DNA from: Gammaproteobacteria bacterium
GTDB taxonomy: Bacteria; Pseudomonadota; Gammaproteobacteria; Steroidobacterales; Steroidobacteraceae
Direction of reading: 5' to 3'
Length of the DNA: 64,000 nucleotides
Assembly (NCBI GenBank): GCA_025357835.1
Contig: JANYLM010000125.1
Coordinates: forward strand, 29,595-93,594
Shown here: positions 45,778 to 53,778 of the stretch, in pieces
Layout of the letters: each line of letters opens with the position of its first letter
Numbering within the stretch: the stretch's first letter is position 1
The notes under the pieces: generated by a model
Seen by the model: the letters and a program-made list of their open reading frames with translations, nothing else
The model's database searches: none
Told to the model about the DNA's origin: nothing
Program-made: the position numbers and the translations under genes

Positions 45778-46515
45778 TCAGCTCAGTGCGTCGCCGAACA
45801 GCGTGAAAAGACGCTCCCAATGCCGCTCGGCCGCCGGCTTGTCGTACACAGGACGCTGCGGAAAGGCGAAGCCGTGATGGGTGCCGGGATAAATCTCCAC
45901 CTCGGCGTTGCCGCCTTTGTCGGCGAGTTCCGATCGCAGCTTATCTATCATCTCCCTGGGTGCGTATTGATCGGTCTCTGCGCAGCCGAAATAGAGCCGG
46001 GCGTCGGTGCTTTGCATGGCGAGGTGCGGACTGTCGGGTCGATCGGTGACCAGAGCCACACCGTAAATAGATGCGGCGGCGCGGACTCTGTCCGGGTGGC
46101 GCACCGCTGCGTTGATGGCGTACCGGCCGCTCATGCAGTAACCGACGCATCCCATCGGGCCCTTGGATGCGGCGGCGTCTTGGCCGGCGAAGGCGATCAG
46201 TGTGTCAGTGTCCTCCATCACCATGGGTATATTGATGGTGGCCATGAGGTCCAGCGCTTTCTGGCGCGTGGCTGGGTGGACCTCGCCAACGTAGGGTCCG
46301 AGCTCTTCGACATGAGAGCGGTAGTAGAGGTTCGGGAGTAAAACGTAGTAACCCACCGTTGCCAACCGGCGTGCCATATCCCGAAGTTCTTCACGGATGC
46401 CCGGAGCGTCCATAAAGAAGATAATCAAGGGATGAGGTCCAAAGCGTTCGGGATGACAAACAAAGGTATTCATCCGTCCGTCTTTCGTGCCGATTTCTAC
46501 CTGCCGCTCAATCAT
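45778..46515 (-). CDS. Dienelactone hydrolase family protein
   Basis: The 245-residue alpha/beta hydrolase has the family motifs: a nucleophilic Cys in VGYCMSGRYAINAA (G-x-C-x-x-G), an Asp in GCAETDQYAP, and a His in GTHHGFAFP. FFMDAPGIREELRDMARRLATVGYYVLLPNLYYR is the standard DLH opening. It converts dienelactones or related lactones. It is convergent with the DUF817 gene. Confidence 0.92.
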   Translation of the reverse strand: MIERQVEIGTKDGRMNTFVCHPERFGPHPLIIFFMDAPGIREELRDMARRLATVGYYVLLPNLYYRSHVEELGPYVGEVHPATRQKALDLMATINIPMVMEDTDTLIAFAGQDAAASKGPMGCVGYCMSGRYAINAAVRHPDRVRAAASIYGVALVTDRPDSPHLAMQSTDARLYFGCAETDQYAPREMIDKLRSELADKGGNAEVEIYPGTHHGFAFPQRPVYDKPAAERHWERLFTLFGDALS

Positions 46516-46669
46516 TCATTCGCTCCAATATCTACTCCGGGGCCCCGGCACCTACCGCTACCCAGGCAAGGTCCACATTAGACACCGAATCGACTTTGAA
46601 ATTCTTGACGGCGGCCGCCATGCGAATGAGCGCCTGTGACAGAGGCATGGGGGGCGGATTGATGCCCCT

Positions 46670-47665
46670 TCACTTCAAGGTCGCACCCGGCCGATGGCAG
46701 GTCACGCAGCCCGAGACGGGGCCATGACCCTTTAACCCCGGCGCCGGGCTGCGGTGGCAGTCCAGACAAAAACTGTGGAACCGCGCTTCTACTCCCACTT
46801 GCAGATCCGTTCGGGCGCTGCGATGACATTGCACGCAGGCATCGGCTCCGCGGCCATCGGCATAGTTGTGGTGACAGATCAGGCAGTTGACGGCGGCGTG
46901 TTTGCCGTGATCGAAGTCCAGGGGCAGTCTCTCCGCACGGCGCAGCACAGGTTCACGGAGTGCGACACCGGCCCGGCCCACGATCACAGTGCCGAGCGCC
47001 AACATGGTAATGATGATCGAACCGACGATGAGCGTGGAATGCCGGCCGAACGCGAGTCGGCGCAGGGCGGTCTCGTGCGCCGGTCGTCCCGTGCCGCGCC
47101 TGCGCCTCAGCAGCATGGCTATGCCACCCATCGCGACCGCAAGAAACACCATCCGGCGGCCGTAGCCTGCGGTGTATCGATCAGTGGTGATCACATGCGC
47201 CGCGAGTAAGGTCAATAGGAGGCAGCCGACGATGATGTGCGTCGCCTGGAAGTTGCGGTGGCTGCGCCACAGGCGCCGCCGCAAGCTCGCAGGAGAACTT
47301 AGCGTGAGCGCAAGGAGCATCACAAAGGCGGCGATTCCCGCCAACTGGTACAGCGGCGAGGTAGGCTTCAAATAGTCGATGACGGTGTGATCTGCCGCAA
47401 CCACCACCAGGATATGGAGAGCCGCCGCGCACAGCGCTATCCAGCCCAGAGCCTCATGACGGCCAAGAGACAGCAAGGCCGGCGGCGTCGATTCCCGTGG
47501 CCGAACCGGGCTGCCGCACAGCGCGAGGCAGGCGAGCGCTCCCGCAAGCCCCAGTATCTCTGAGACCTCCCAGCCGAGCGTCGTGAAGCCGGCGATGAGC
47601 GGCAGCGCCGCGGTGACTGCCAATCCAATACCCCAAACTACATAACGCCGATCGGGAAATTTCAT
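46670..47665 (-). CDS. Membrane protein with ferric-reductase-like core and four-haem C-terminus
   Basis: From ATG 47665 the protein has about seven membrane helices with histidines placed like cytochrome b/ferric reductase domains (LGWIALCAAALHILVVV, HRNFQATHIIVGCLLLTLLAAHVI). A periplasmic C-terminal domain has four CXXCH motifs: CLICH, CVQCH, CLDCH and CVTCH, resembling cytochrome c3/class III. Both parts would pass electrons from the membrane quinone side to the periplasm. Such a fusion is uncommon. The partner is unknown. Confidence 0.8.
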   Translation of the reverse strand: MKFPDRRYVVWGIGLAVTAALPLIAGFTTLGWEVSEILGLAGALACLALCGSPVRPRESTPPALLSLGRHEALGWIALCAAALHILVVVAADHTVIDYLKPTSPLYQLAGIAAFVMLLALTLSSPASLRRRLWRSHRNFQATHIIVGCLLLTLLAAHVITTDRYTAGYGRRMVFLAVAMGGIAMLLRRRRGTGRPAHETALRRLAFGRHSTLIVGSIIITMLALGTVIVGRAGVALREPVLRRAERLPLDFDHGKHAAVNCLICHHNYADGRGADACVQCHRSARTDLQVGVEARFHSFCLDCHRSPAPGLKGHGPVSGCVTCHRPGATLK

Positions 47666-47803
47666 TCGCGCCGCCTTTTGAATCATTGGTGTCGCCGGTT
47701 CCCGAAGGCACCGCTGGGGTCAACCCACCGATGTCGGCGCGACAGCGCTACGATAGCAAATCGCGTGACGCGGCCGGAGCGGCAATCACGGCGAATGAGG
47801 GGC

Positions 47804-47839
47804 GAAAAAAAGGCGTCCCGCCTACGCGGGACGCCTTTT
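47804..47839 (-). terminator. Intrinsic terminator after the second sedolisin gene
   Basis: On the minus strand a near-perfect 14-base-pair stem (GGCGTCCCGC / GCGGGACGCC core plus flanking A-T pairs) with a four-base loop is followed by seven T. It lies 20 bases past the stop at 47859. Confidence 0.88.
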
Positions 47840-47858
47840 CAGCCATTGTGGACTTCGA

Positions 47859-50123
47859 TCACTCCACGTCAATGAGCTTGGGTAAGTAAGGCACGCCCAG
47901 CCCCGTGACATCGTTGTACCCCGCAGGAGTCGGCGGGAAGCTCGCTGAGGCCAGCGAGGTGTAGTTGAAAACCTCGTTCACGCCAAGACAGACCGGGAGT
48001 CCGCACACTTGTAGAGCATACGGCGCCGTGGTGATGAGGAAGGGCACCGAATTAATCGCGATGACCCGTGCCCTGGTCAAATCGACCGCATAGCCCCGCA
48101 AAACGGATACGGCCTCTGGGGGAGCCACAATCTGGTTGAGCGCAGCACCGGTGAAATGCACGCCATCGCCGCCGCTGCCTAGGCGGTAGAGCAGGGGATT
48201 GGCAAATCCGACCCGCGGTTCACCCGTCGCCAAGTGCTTCTGGTTCACCACTGCGATCACGGCCGCCATCAGCGGAGAGGAGAGGCTGGTACCGCCGTAG
48301 GCAATCTCGCAGTACTCCTGGGTCGCGGAAATCGGCTTGCATCCAGCGTCCGAGATCGGATTACCGGCAATGGTGTAAGTCTGGCCGACGAGATAGCCGG
48401 TGTACGGATCAGCCACCATCGCCACGTCGGGGCTCACACGTTGCGCCTCCGGAAGCGTCTCGACGAAACCGCTCGCCAAGTTCAGCGACGTGGCTAGGAC
48501 CGAAGGGACCCTCGCGGCCTGGTAGGCGGGCTGCGACTCAAGCAGGCTGATGCCGCCGCCGGCTCCTGAATAGAACGAGAACGCATCGAATGTCACACCG
48601 AAGGCGCTGGTCATCGCGACCCCCGACGTCGAAACGGACGTAGCACTGTGTACCTTGACGTCCGTCAGGGAGGCGCGATAGGTACCCCAGCCGTATTCGG
48701 CTTTCGTGCCGCTGGAGTCCATGAGCTCGAGCGTCGTGCCGCCGACTCCGGTGACCCAGTTGCTGGTGGCGGGCCAAGAGCCCGATGCAACTCCGTTGGG
48801 CGCCGACAAATCGCCTAGGTCCCCGGAGCTGAAGAGTACCGTGATGCCATGCACCGCGGCGGCCATCGCTGCTTGATCGTACGCGGCTTGCGCACCCGGC
48901 GCGATTGCCTCGCCGTTAACGCCCCAACTGTCGGTGATGACGTCGGCTACGTGGTTGTAGATAGTATTGAAGAACGCAATGTCGAGCGAGGTGCCGCAGT
49001 CTCGCGAGCCCACATAGACGATGGTGGCTCCCGGCGCCGCACCGTGCACCGCCGACATATCGAGCGCCTGCTCGCCCCACCAGCCGTAGGGCCCGCAGGG
49101 TTCTGCCGGCGATACGTTGTAGATGCCGGCCGGAATAATTTGCGAGAAGTTTACCCCGACAATCATCGGCGGCAACTTGTGATTGGCTGAATAGCGATTG
49201 GCGTCGGCCTGCAGTGTCGGCGAGGCGTAGGCATCGACGATGGCGACCTTGATGCCCTGCCCTTTGAATTTCCCGACTTTGTTCAGGCCATAGGCGGCCT
49301 GAATCTGTTGCGGCGTATATCCGCAGCCCAGCCAGGGAATGGCAGCGCCGTACACATCCGCGGCCGTGCTGAGATTGGCTACGAGCGCGCCGCTGCCGAA
49401 ATACTTGTTGCAATAAGGCGATTCATTGCCGGCTGCTACGGGCGGCGGGGTCACCGCTGCCGTGACTCCCATCTCAGCCGCGTTATCGGTCACCGCCGCA
49501 GCCTCGCTCGGACGCCCGGCGTCGGCAGGTGAAACCAGCTTGCCAAGCACCGCTGAGTGATTGAACGGATGCCGCAGCGATGTCGACTCATCCAGGCCCT
49601 CTACATAGATCACCTTGCCGGCCAGCGCGGCCGGAAGCGTGGGCTCTTCTCTATTGGCGCGCAATGTCATGCCCTGGTAGGCGTAAATATCCTGACTCAC
49701 GCGGAAGGTCTTGCGCAGTTGATCGACAGTGGCATCGGCGGACACATAGACGCCGTGCGGACCCACCTGCACATGGGTCATCCCCGCGTGCTCTAGCAGT
49801 GCCTTGGCCGCCGCCACCTCGGCGCTTGCCGGCGCGAAGCGCTGGCCGAACTGTTCCGTCGTCAGATAGCGCCCGTACTCTGCACTGGCCGGCGAGGAAA
49901 CGGCCGTAGCAAGCGCTTTCAGCCCGGCGGTATTCTTAAGCCCCATGTGTAAGGCTATGGTGACCGATTGGTTGGCCGGCGCGGTGCCCAGCTTGGTTGC
50001 ATTTTTTACCCAAACCGCCACATTGGCCGGCGCTGCGACGGCAGTCGCCATCGTCGCCGTGCAGGCGATCGCTGCGGCCGCAAGGCTGCTCAGTAGCAAT
50101 TTACTCTTGAATTTATAAAACAC
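47859..50123 (-). CDS. Secreted sedolisin (S53, xanthomonalisin/physarolisin type)
   Basis: The GTG at 50123 opens a signal peptide (KFKSKLLLSSLAAAAIACTATMATAVAAPA); GGGGAT lies upstream. Pro-domain: ASAEYGRYLTTEQFGQRF, then a catalytic domain with E and D in WWGEQALDMSAVHGAAPGA, D in SSGDLGDLS, and Ser in YGGTSLSSPLMAAVIAVVN. At 754 residues it is longer than the first sedolisin because of an extra segment before the catalytic Ser (for example the part around GSGGDGVHFTGAAL follows it). Secreted acid endopeptidase. A strong terminator follows. Confidence 0.93.
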   Translation of the reverse strand: MFYKFKSKLLLSSLAAAAIACTATMATAVAAPANVAVWVKNATKLGTAPANQSVTIALHMGLKNTAGLKALATAVSSPASAEYGRYLTTEQFGQRFAPASAEVAAAKALLEHAGMTHVQVGPHGVYVSADATVDQLRKTFRVSQDIYAYQGMTLRANREEPTLPAALAGKVIYVEGLDESTSLRHPFNHSAVLGKLVSPADAGRPSEAAAVTDNAAEMGVTAAVTPPPVAAGNESPYCNKYFGSGALVANLSTAADVYGAAIPWLGCGYTPQQIQAAYGLNKVGKFKGQGIKVAIVDAYASPTLQADANRYSANHKLPPMIVGVNFSQIIPAGIYNVSPAEPCGPYGWWGEQALDMSAVHGAAPGATIVYVGSRDCGTSLDIAFFNTIYNHVADVITDSWGVNGEAIAPGAQAAYDQAAMAAAVHGITVLFSSGDLGDLSAPNGVASGSWPATSNWVTGVGGTTLELMDSSGTKAEYGWGTYRASLTDVKVHSATSVSTSGVAMTSAFGVTFDAFSFYSGAGGGISLLESQPAYQAARVPSVLATSLNLASGFVETLPEAQRVSPDVAMVADPYTGYLVGQTYTIAGNPISDAGCKPISATQEYCEIAYGGTSLSSPLMAAVIAVVNQKHLATGEPRVGFANPLLYRLGSGGDGVHFTGAALNQIVAPPEAVSVLRGYAVDLTRARVIAINSVPFLITTAPYALQVCGLPVCLGVNEVFNYTSLASASFPPTPAGYNDVTGLGVPYLPKLIDVE

Positions 50124-50484
50124 GAGATATCCCCTTGTTTACTAAGTCTGACGAACAACCATGCCGGGCCTTCGATTCCCGCGCCGCGTGAGCCTGCGGC
50201 GTGTTGACGCTTGCTTGAGTCTTGAAGTCAATCTGCCGTTTTTTTGAATCGTACCGTTCCTGTATCCTGAGCGGCTCGGTATTGAACGCACAGTGCAAGC
50301 GATCAGCTCACAGTCCCAATGATCAGACTTGACCACAGGCGCATCCTAGTTCGCAAGTAAAAATGAGAAGTCGTCGCATTATGACAAATGTGTGGTCGAA
50401 TGAGACCATTGGGCGGCGCTGTCACCCACCGACTCACCGAACTGATGGAAGGAATAGTCTCGGCTTTGACGCAGGTGTAGTCCG
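50124..50484. other. Intergenic region, promoters of divergent genes
   Basis: This 361-base stretch lies between the sedolisin and the next gene. No reliable ORF or repeat was seen. Confidence 0.4.
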
Positions 50485-51177
50485 ATGATCGCTGCTTTTT
50501 CAAAGGCGTTTGGCGCAGGCAGTGTTCTACTGCTGTGTGCATCGATCGTCTGTAAGGCTGGATCTTCGGCGCAGACGCCGAACTGGACGGGCGGCTTTCT
50601 TGCGCGGGTCGAGGCGGTGGCGGTGCTGCAGACATTGAACGCCGAACTGCTGAGCCATGACAGCGCCACTTTGACTCTGGAGCGTTGGTGCGACGTGCAT
50701 AAACTGGCGTCGCCGCCGCGAATCGTCGCGTCGCGTGTCTCCGGCGTCGACAAGGTCCCCACGCCGGAACAACGTGCGGAGTTGGGTGTCGTGCCGGCGG
50801 ATGCAGTTCGCTACCGACGGGTGAAATTGATGTGCGGGCCGCTGGTGCTGTCCGAGGCCGACAATTGGTATGTGCCCAGCCGCTTGACCCCGGAGATGAA
50901 CAAGCTCTTGGACACTACGGACAGTCCTTTCGGCGCGGTCGTGCGGCCACTGCATTTCCACCGGCACACGCTGTCCTCGACGTTGTTGTGGCTGCCGCTG
51001 CCCGCCGGATGGGAAATGAATCCAACCGGGCCACTCGATTTGATTGCGGATCAGCCCATGCCGCCTGAGCTGTTGCAGCACATAGCGGTGTTGACTTTGC
51101 CTGATGGGACGCCATTCAGTGAAGTGATCGAGACCTACACGGACAAAGTACTAGCATTTCCGATGACGCGACCCTAG
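50485..51177 (+). CDS. Exported chorismate-lyase-like (UbiC/UTRA fold) protein
   Basis: The 230-residue protein has a possible signal peptide (AFSKAFGAGSVLLLCASIVCKAG). The core contains ARVEAVAVLQTLNAELLSHDSATLTLERW, ADAVRYRRVKLMCGPLVLSEADNWYVPSRL, DTTDSPFGAVVRPLHFHRHT and LLWLPLPAGWE. The segments RYRRVKL.CG and L.EADNWYVP recall chorismate lyase and related pterin-domain folds. It is not clearly UbiC (no confirmed catalytic Arg/Glu set), and export would be unexpected for that enzyme. I keep the assignment tentative. Confidence 0.6.
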   Translation: MIAAFSKAFGAGSVLLLCASIVCKAGSSAQTPNWTGGFLARVEAVAVLQTLNAELLSHDSATLTLERWCDVHKLASPPRIVASRVSGVDKVPTPEQRAELGVVPADAVRYRRVKLMCGPLVLSEADNWYVPSRLTPEMNKLLDTTDSPFGAVVRPLHFHRHTLSSTLLWLPLPAGWEMNPTGPLDLIADQPMPPELLQHIAVLTLPDGTPFSEVIETYTDKVLAFPMTRP

Positions 51178-51254
51178 GTACAGGCTCGTCGCGCGTGCGA
51201 GTTCCCACCCGATGACCCATGGTACGGGCGTATGGATTATGAGCGGCACCCATC

Positions 51255-52190
51255 CTATGCGGCACGGGGGCCATTGTGTTCGAACAAATACTCGGCGACC
51301 GCAAGATCCGCGAGCGCCACTCCCACCGATTTAAACACGGTCTTGTGCGGACGCGGCGTGGCCGGCTTGGATGCAATCAATGCGCCGAGCAAGGAGACGT
51401 CCTGTTTCGCGATGATGCCTCGAGCCAGGGGCTCGATCAAATCCCCGCTTTCCTCGAGGGCGGCGAGAGTGTCGACGGCGATGAAGGCGCCGCGCATGCA
51501 CTCATCGTCGGCTTCGCGCATGGTCGGCTTGAAGCTGCCGACCAAATCCACGTGGCAGGCGGACTTGAGCCAGCGGCCTTGAATGAGAGGTTGCTCAGCC
51601 AACGTGGCGCAGCTGATCACGTCAGCGGATCGCGCCGCGGCTTGTAAGTCGCTCGCGGCGCTGACGGGCCACCCTCGGGTGCTGAAGTCTTGAGCCACGG
51701 CGGCCGATTTTGACGGATCGCGGCCCCAGATGAGGACGGATCGGTATTTGCGCACGGCCAGATGTCCTTCAATGAAGTACCGCGACAGCGCTCCCGTGCC
51801 GACCATCAGCAGAATGTCGGGAGCCGCCGGTGCCAGCAGGTCGGCGGCCAATGCCGACACGGCCGCGGTGCGAATCTGCGTCAGGGCTCGGCCATCGATC
51901 CAGGCGCGCGGTTGTCCCGTTTTCCCCGACAGCAGCACATAAGCAGCGTTCACCGACGGCAGTGCCCGATCCGCATTGTCGGGGAATACGGTGACTATTT
52001 TCACCCCGATCCCGCCGCCGGGTTGCCACGCCGGCATCAATAGCAAGGTGCGCGGCTTGCCCGCGGTGTCAAGATCATAATGGGCCCGCTTGGGACTCGC
52101 CGCCTGCGAAGCGAAGGCACAACGCAGAGGCTCCACGAGGCTGGCTACTGCCGCCAGTCGATGAACGCCGTCGAAGTCGATATGCATCAT
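51255..52190 (-). CDS. Ornithine cyclodeaminase / mu-crystallin family protein
   Basis: The 311-residue protein shows the OCD fold: a substrate region with LLLMPAWQPGGGIGVKIVTVFPDN and a Rossmann NAD site around LMVGTGALSRYFIEGHLAV, with ALTQIRTAAVSALAADLLA between. Family enzymes include ornithine cyclodeaminase, alanine dehydrogenase and pyrroline-2-carboxylate reductase. It lies 110 bases after the FAD oxidoreductase gene on the same strand, which fits a catabolic amino-acid or hydroxyproline-type pathway (inference). Confidence 0.9.
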   Translation of the reverse strand: MMHIDFDGVHRLAAVASLVEPLRCAFASQAASPKRAHYDLDTAGKPRTLLLMPAWQPGGGIGVKIVTVFPDNADRALPSVNAAYVLLSGKTGQPRAWIDGRALTQIRTAAVSALAADLLAPAAPDILLMVGTGALSRYFIEGHLAVRKYRSVLIWGRDPSKSAAVAQDFSTRGWPVSAASDLQAAARSADVISCATLAEQPLIQGRWLKSACHVDLVGSFKPTMREADDECMRGAFIAVDTLAALEESGDLIEPLARGIIAKQDVSLLGALIASKPATPRPHKTVFKSVGVALADLAVAEYLFEHNGPRAA

Positions 52191-52299
52191 TCGTGTACGC
52201 CATACCGCCGATAATTATTATGGCGGGGCGCTGGAGTTTGACACGCGCCGCGTAGCGAGTCTCGCGTCCCCGGCGCCGGTCGGGTATCGGCGGCGAGCG

Positions 52300-53466
52300 C
52301 TAGCCGATCACATTCACCTCGTGTAGCGGGCGATTGTAGATAATTCGCGAGAACATCAGCTCGGATAAATCCAGGGTATCGAAGCGGCCCCGCAGGATGA
52401 GTTCGGCGATGGCACGGCCTATGACCGGCGCTTGCTGCATGCCATGGCCAGAGAATCCGTTCATGAACAGCAGATTCTCGAACAGGGGATGGGGACCCAG
52501 AATGGCATTGTGATCAAAGGTGTTCATCTCGAAGTAGCCCGCCCAGGCGCGCTCGAGTTTGGCCTCTTCGAATGCGGGAATGCGATGCGCGAGCGCGGGC
52601 CACAACTCGGTCTCGAAGGCGTCGTAATCCGGCCGCAGCGGCTGATCGTCAACGTCCTCGGCAGGTGACAGGCCGGCGATATATTTGGCGCCATCGGGGC
52701 GAATCCAGAAGCCCGTGGGGTCGATCAGCAGCGGGAACGGATTCATGGCAGTGGGGCAGGAGATGACGTAGACGGTGCGCCGCCGCGCAAACACCGGTAA
52801 GTCCACCCCCGCCATAGCGGCGATGTGCCGCGCCCAGGGGCCGGCGGCGTTGACCACGTGGCTGCAGGCCAGCCGCGAGCCGTCCGCCGTGATCACCTCG
52901 GTGATGCGATGGTCATGCATGACGAAGCCACTGACCTGCGCCTTCACATAGCGCGCGCCCTGGTTGCGCGCCTTGCGCGCGAACGCCGTCAGCAGAGTGT
53001 AGCCGTCGAACCAGCCTTCTCCGCCGAGGCCGAGCGAACCTAGGGACAGATCGGCGGTGTTGAGCCATCCGAAACGGTGCCCCAGAGCGGCGGAGTCCAG
53101 GAGCGCCACATCGCAGGAACAGGCCTTTTGCACCGAGTGCGCGTGGCGCAAGTGCGCCGCGCCGCCGACTCCGGCAAGGTAGAGGTAGCCATGCTCCCGC
53201 AACAGAATGTCCGGCCGCTCGTCGTCGAATCCCAACTCGTCAGCGGCATTGCGCAGGAACGCGATGCTGGCTTGCGAGATGCGAATGTTCACGGCAGTGG
53301 AGAATTGCTGGCGGATCGAGGCCGCGGACAGGGCCGAAGATGCGTATTCGTAGGACGGATCGCGCTCGATGACCGTGACTTTGAGCGAGGGTTCGAGGCG
53401 CGTCAGCCAGTAGGCAAGCGCGGAGCCCATGACTCCGCCTCCGATCACGATCACTGCCTTGCTCAT
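52300..53466 (-). CDS. FAD-dependent amino-acid oxidoreductase (DAO family)
   Basis: Starting at the ATG at 53466 (GAAAGAG upstream; the frame extends to 53550 without support) the 388-residue protein opens AVIVIGGGVMGSALAYWLTRLEP, a dinucleotide-binding GxGxxG, and continues with HVVNAAGPWARHIAAMAGVDLPV and GFWIRPDGAKYIAGLSP. The C-terminal GFSGHGMQQAPVIGRAIAELIL is typical of the sarcosine/D-amino-acid oxidase family. It would oxidise a secondary or D-amino acid. Upstream partner of the OCD-family gene. Confidence 0.92.
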   Translation of the reverse strand: MSKAVIVIGGGVMGSALAYWLTRLEPSLKVTVIERDPSYEYASSALSAASIRQQFSTAVNIRISQASIAFLRNAADELGFDDERPDILLREHGYLYLAGVGGAAHLRHAHSVQKACSCDVALLDSAALGHRFGWLNTADLSLGSLGLGGEGWFDGYTLLTAFARKARNQGARYVKAQVSGFVMHDHRITEVITADGSRLACSHVVNAAGPWARHIAAMAGVDLPVFARRRTVYVISCPTAMNPFPLLIDPTGFWIRPDGAKYIAGLSPAEDVDDQPLRPDYDAFETELWPALAHRIPAFEEAKLERAWAGYFEMNTFDHNAILGPHPLFENLLFMNGFSGHGMQQAPVIGRAIAELILRGRFDTLDLSELMFSRIIYNRPLHEVNVIG

Positions 53467-53778
53467 AAACTCTTTCAGGACTAGGTTGAACGGGCGATTG
53501 CCCGGTAAAGGCTCGATGATATAGGCGCCGGTTCGCCAAGGTGAAGGCAATTAACCGGCTGCCGACAACCGAAGCCGGCGGTACCGCATCTGCGAATTGG
53601 GTCTCATCTTGGCCATTTCCCTGCCTGCAGGTACCCAGTCTTGGGTGTGGGCTGAGCACAAAATGTGATCTAAGACATCCCGTGTATTCGTGGTTTCCCT
53701 GACGATCTACCGAGCGCTGCTGCAATTGAAGCTGCATCGCAGCAAGTGTTGCTTGATCAAGGTTCACGGAGGCTATCG
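53467..53778. other. Divergent intergenic region
   Basis: This 312-base stretch lies between the oxidoreductase and the signalling operon. It should hold the promoter of the operon. No clear -35/-10 pair, operator or ORF was identified. Confidence 0.35.
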
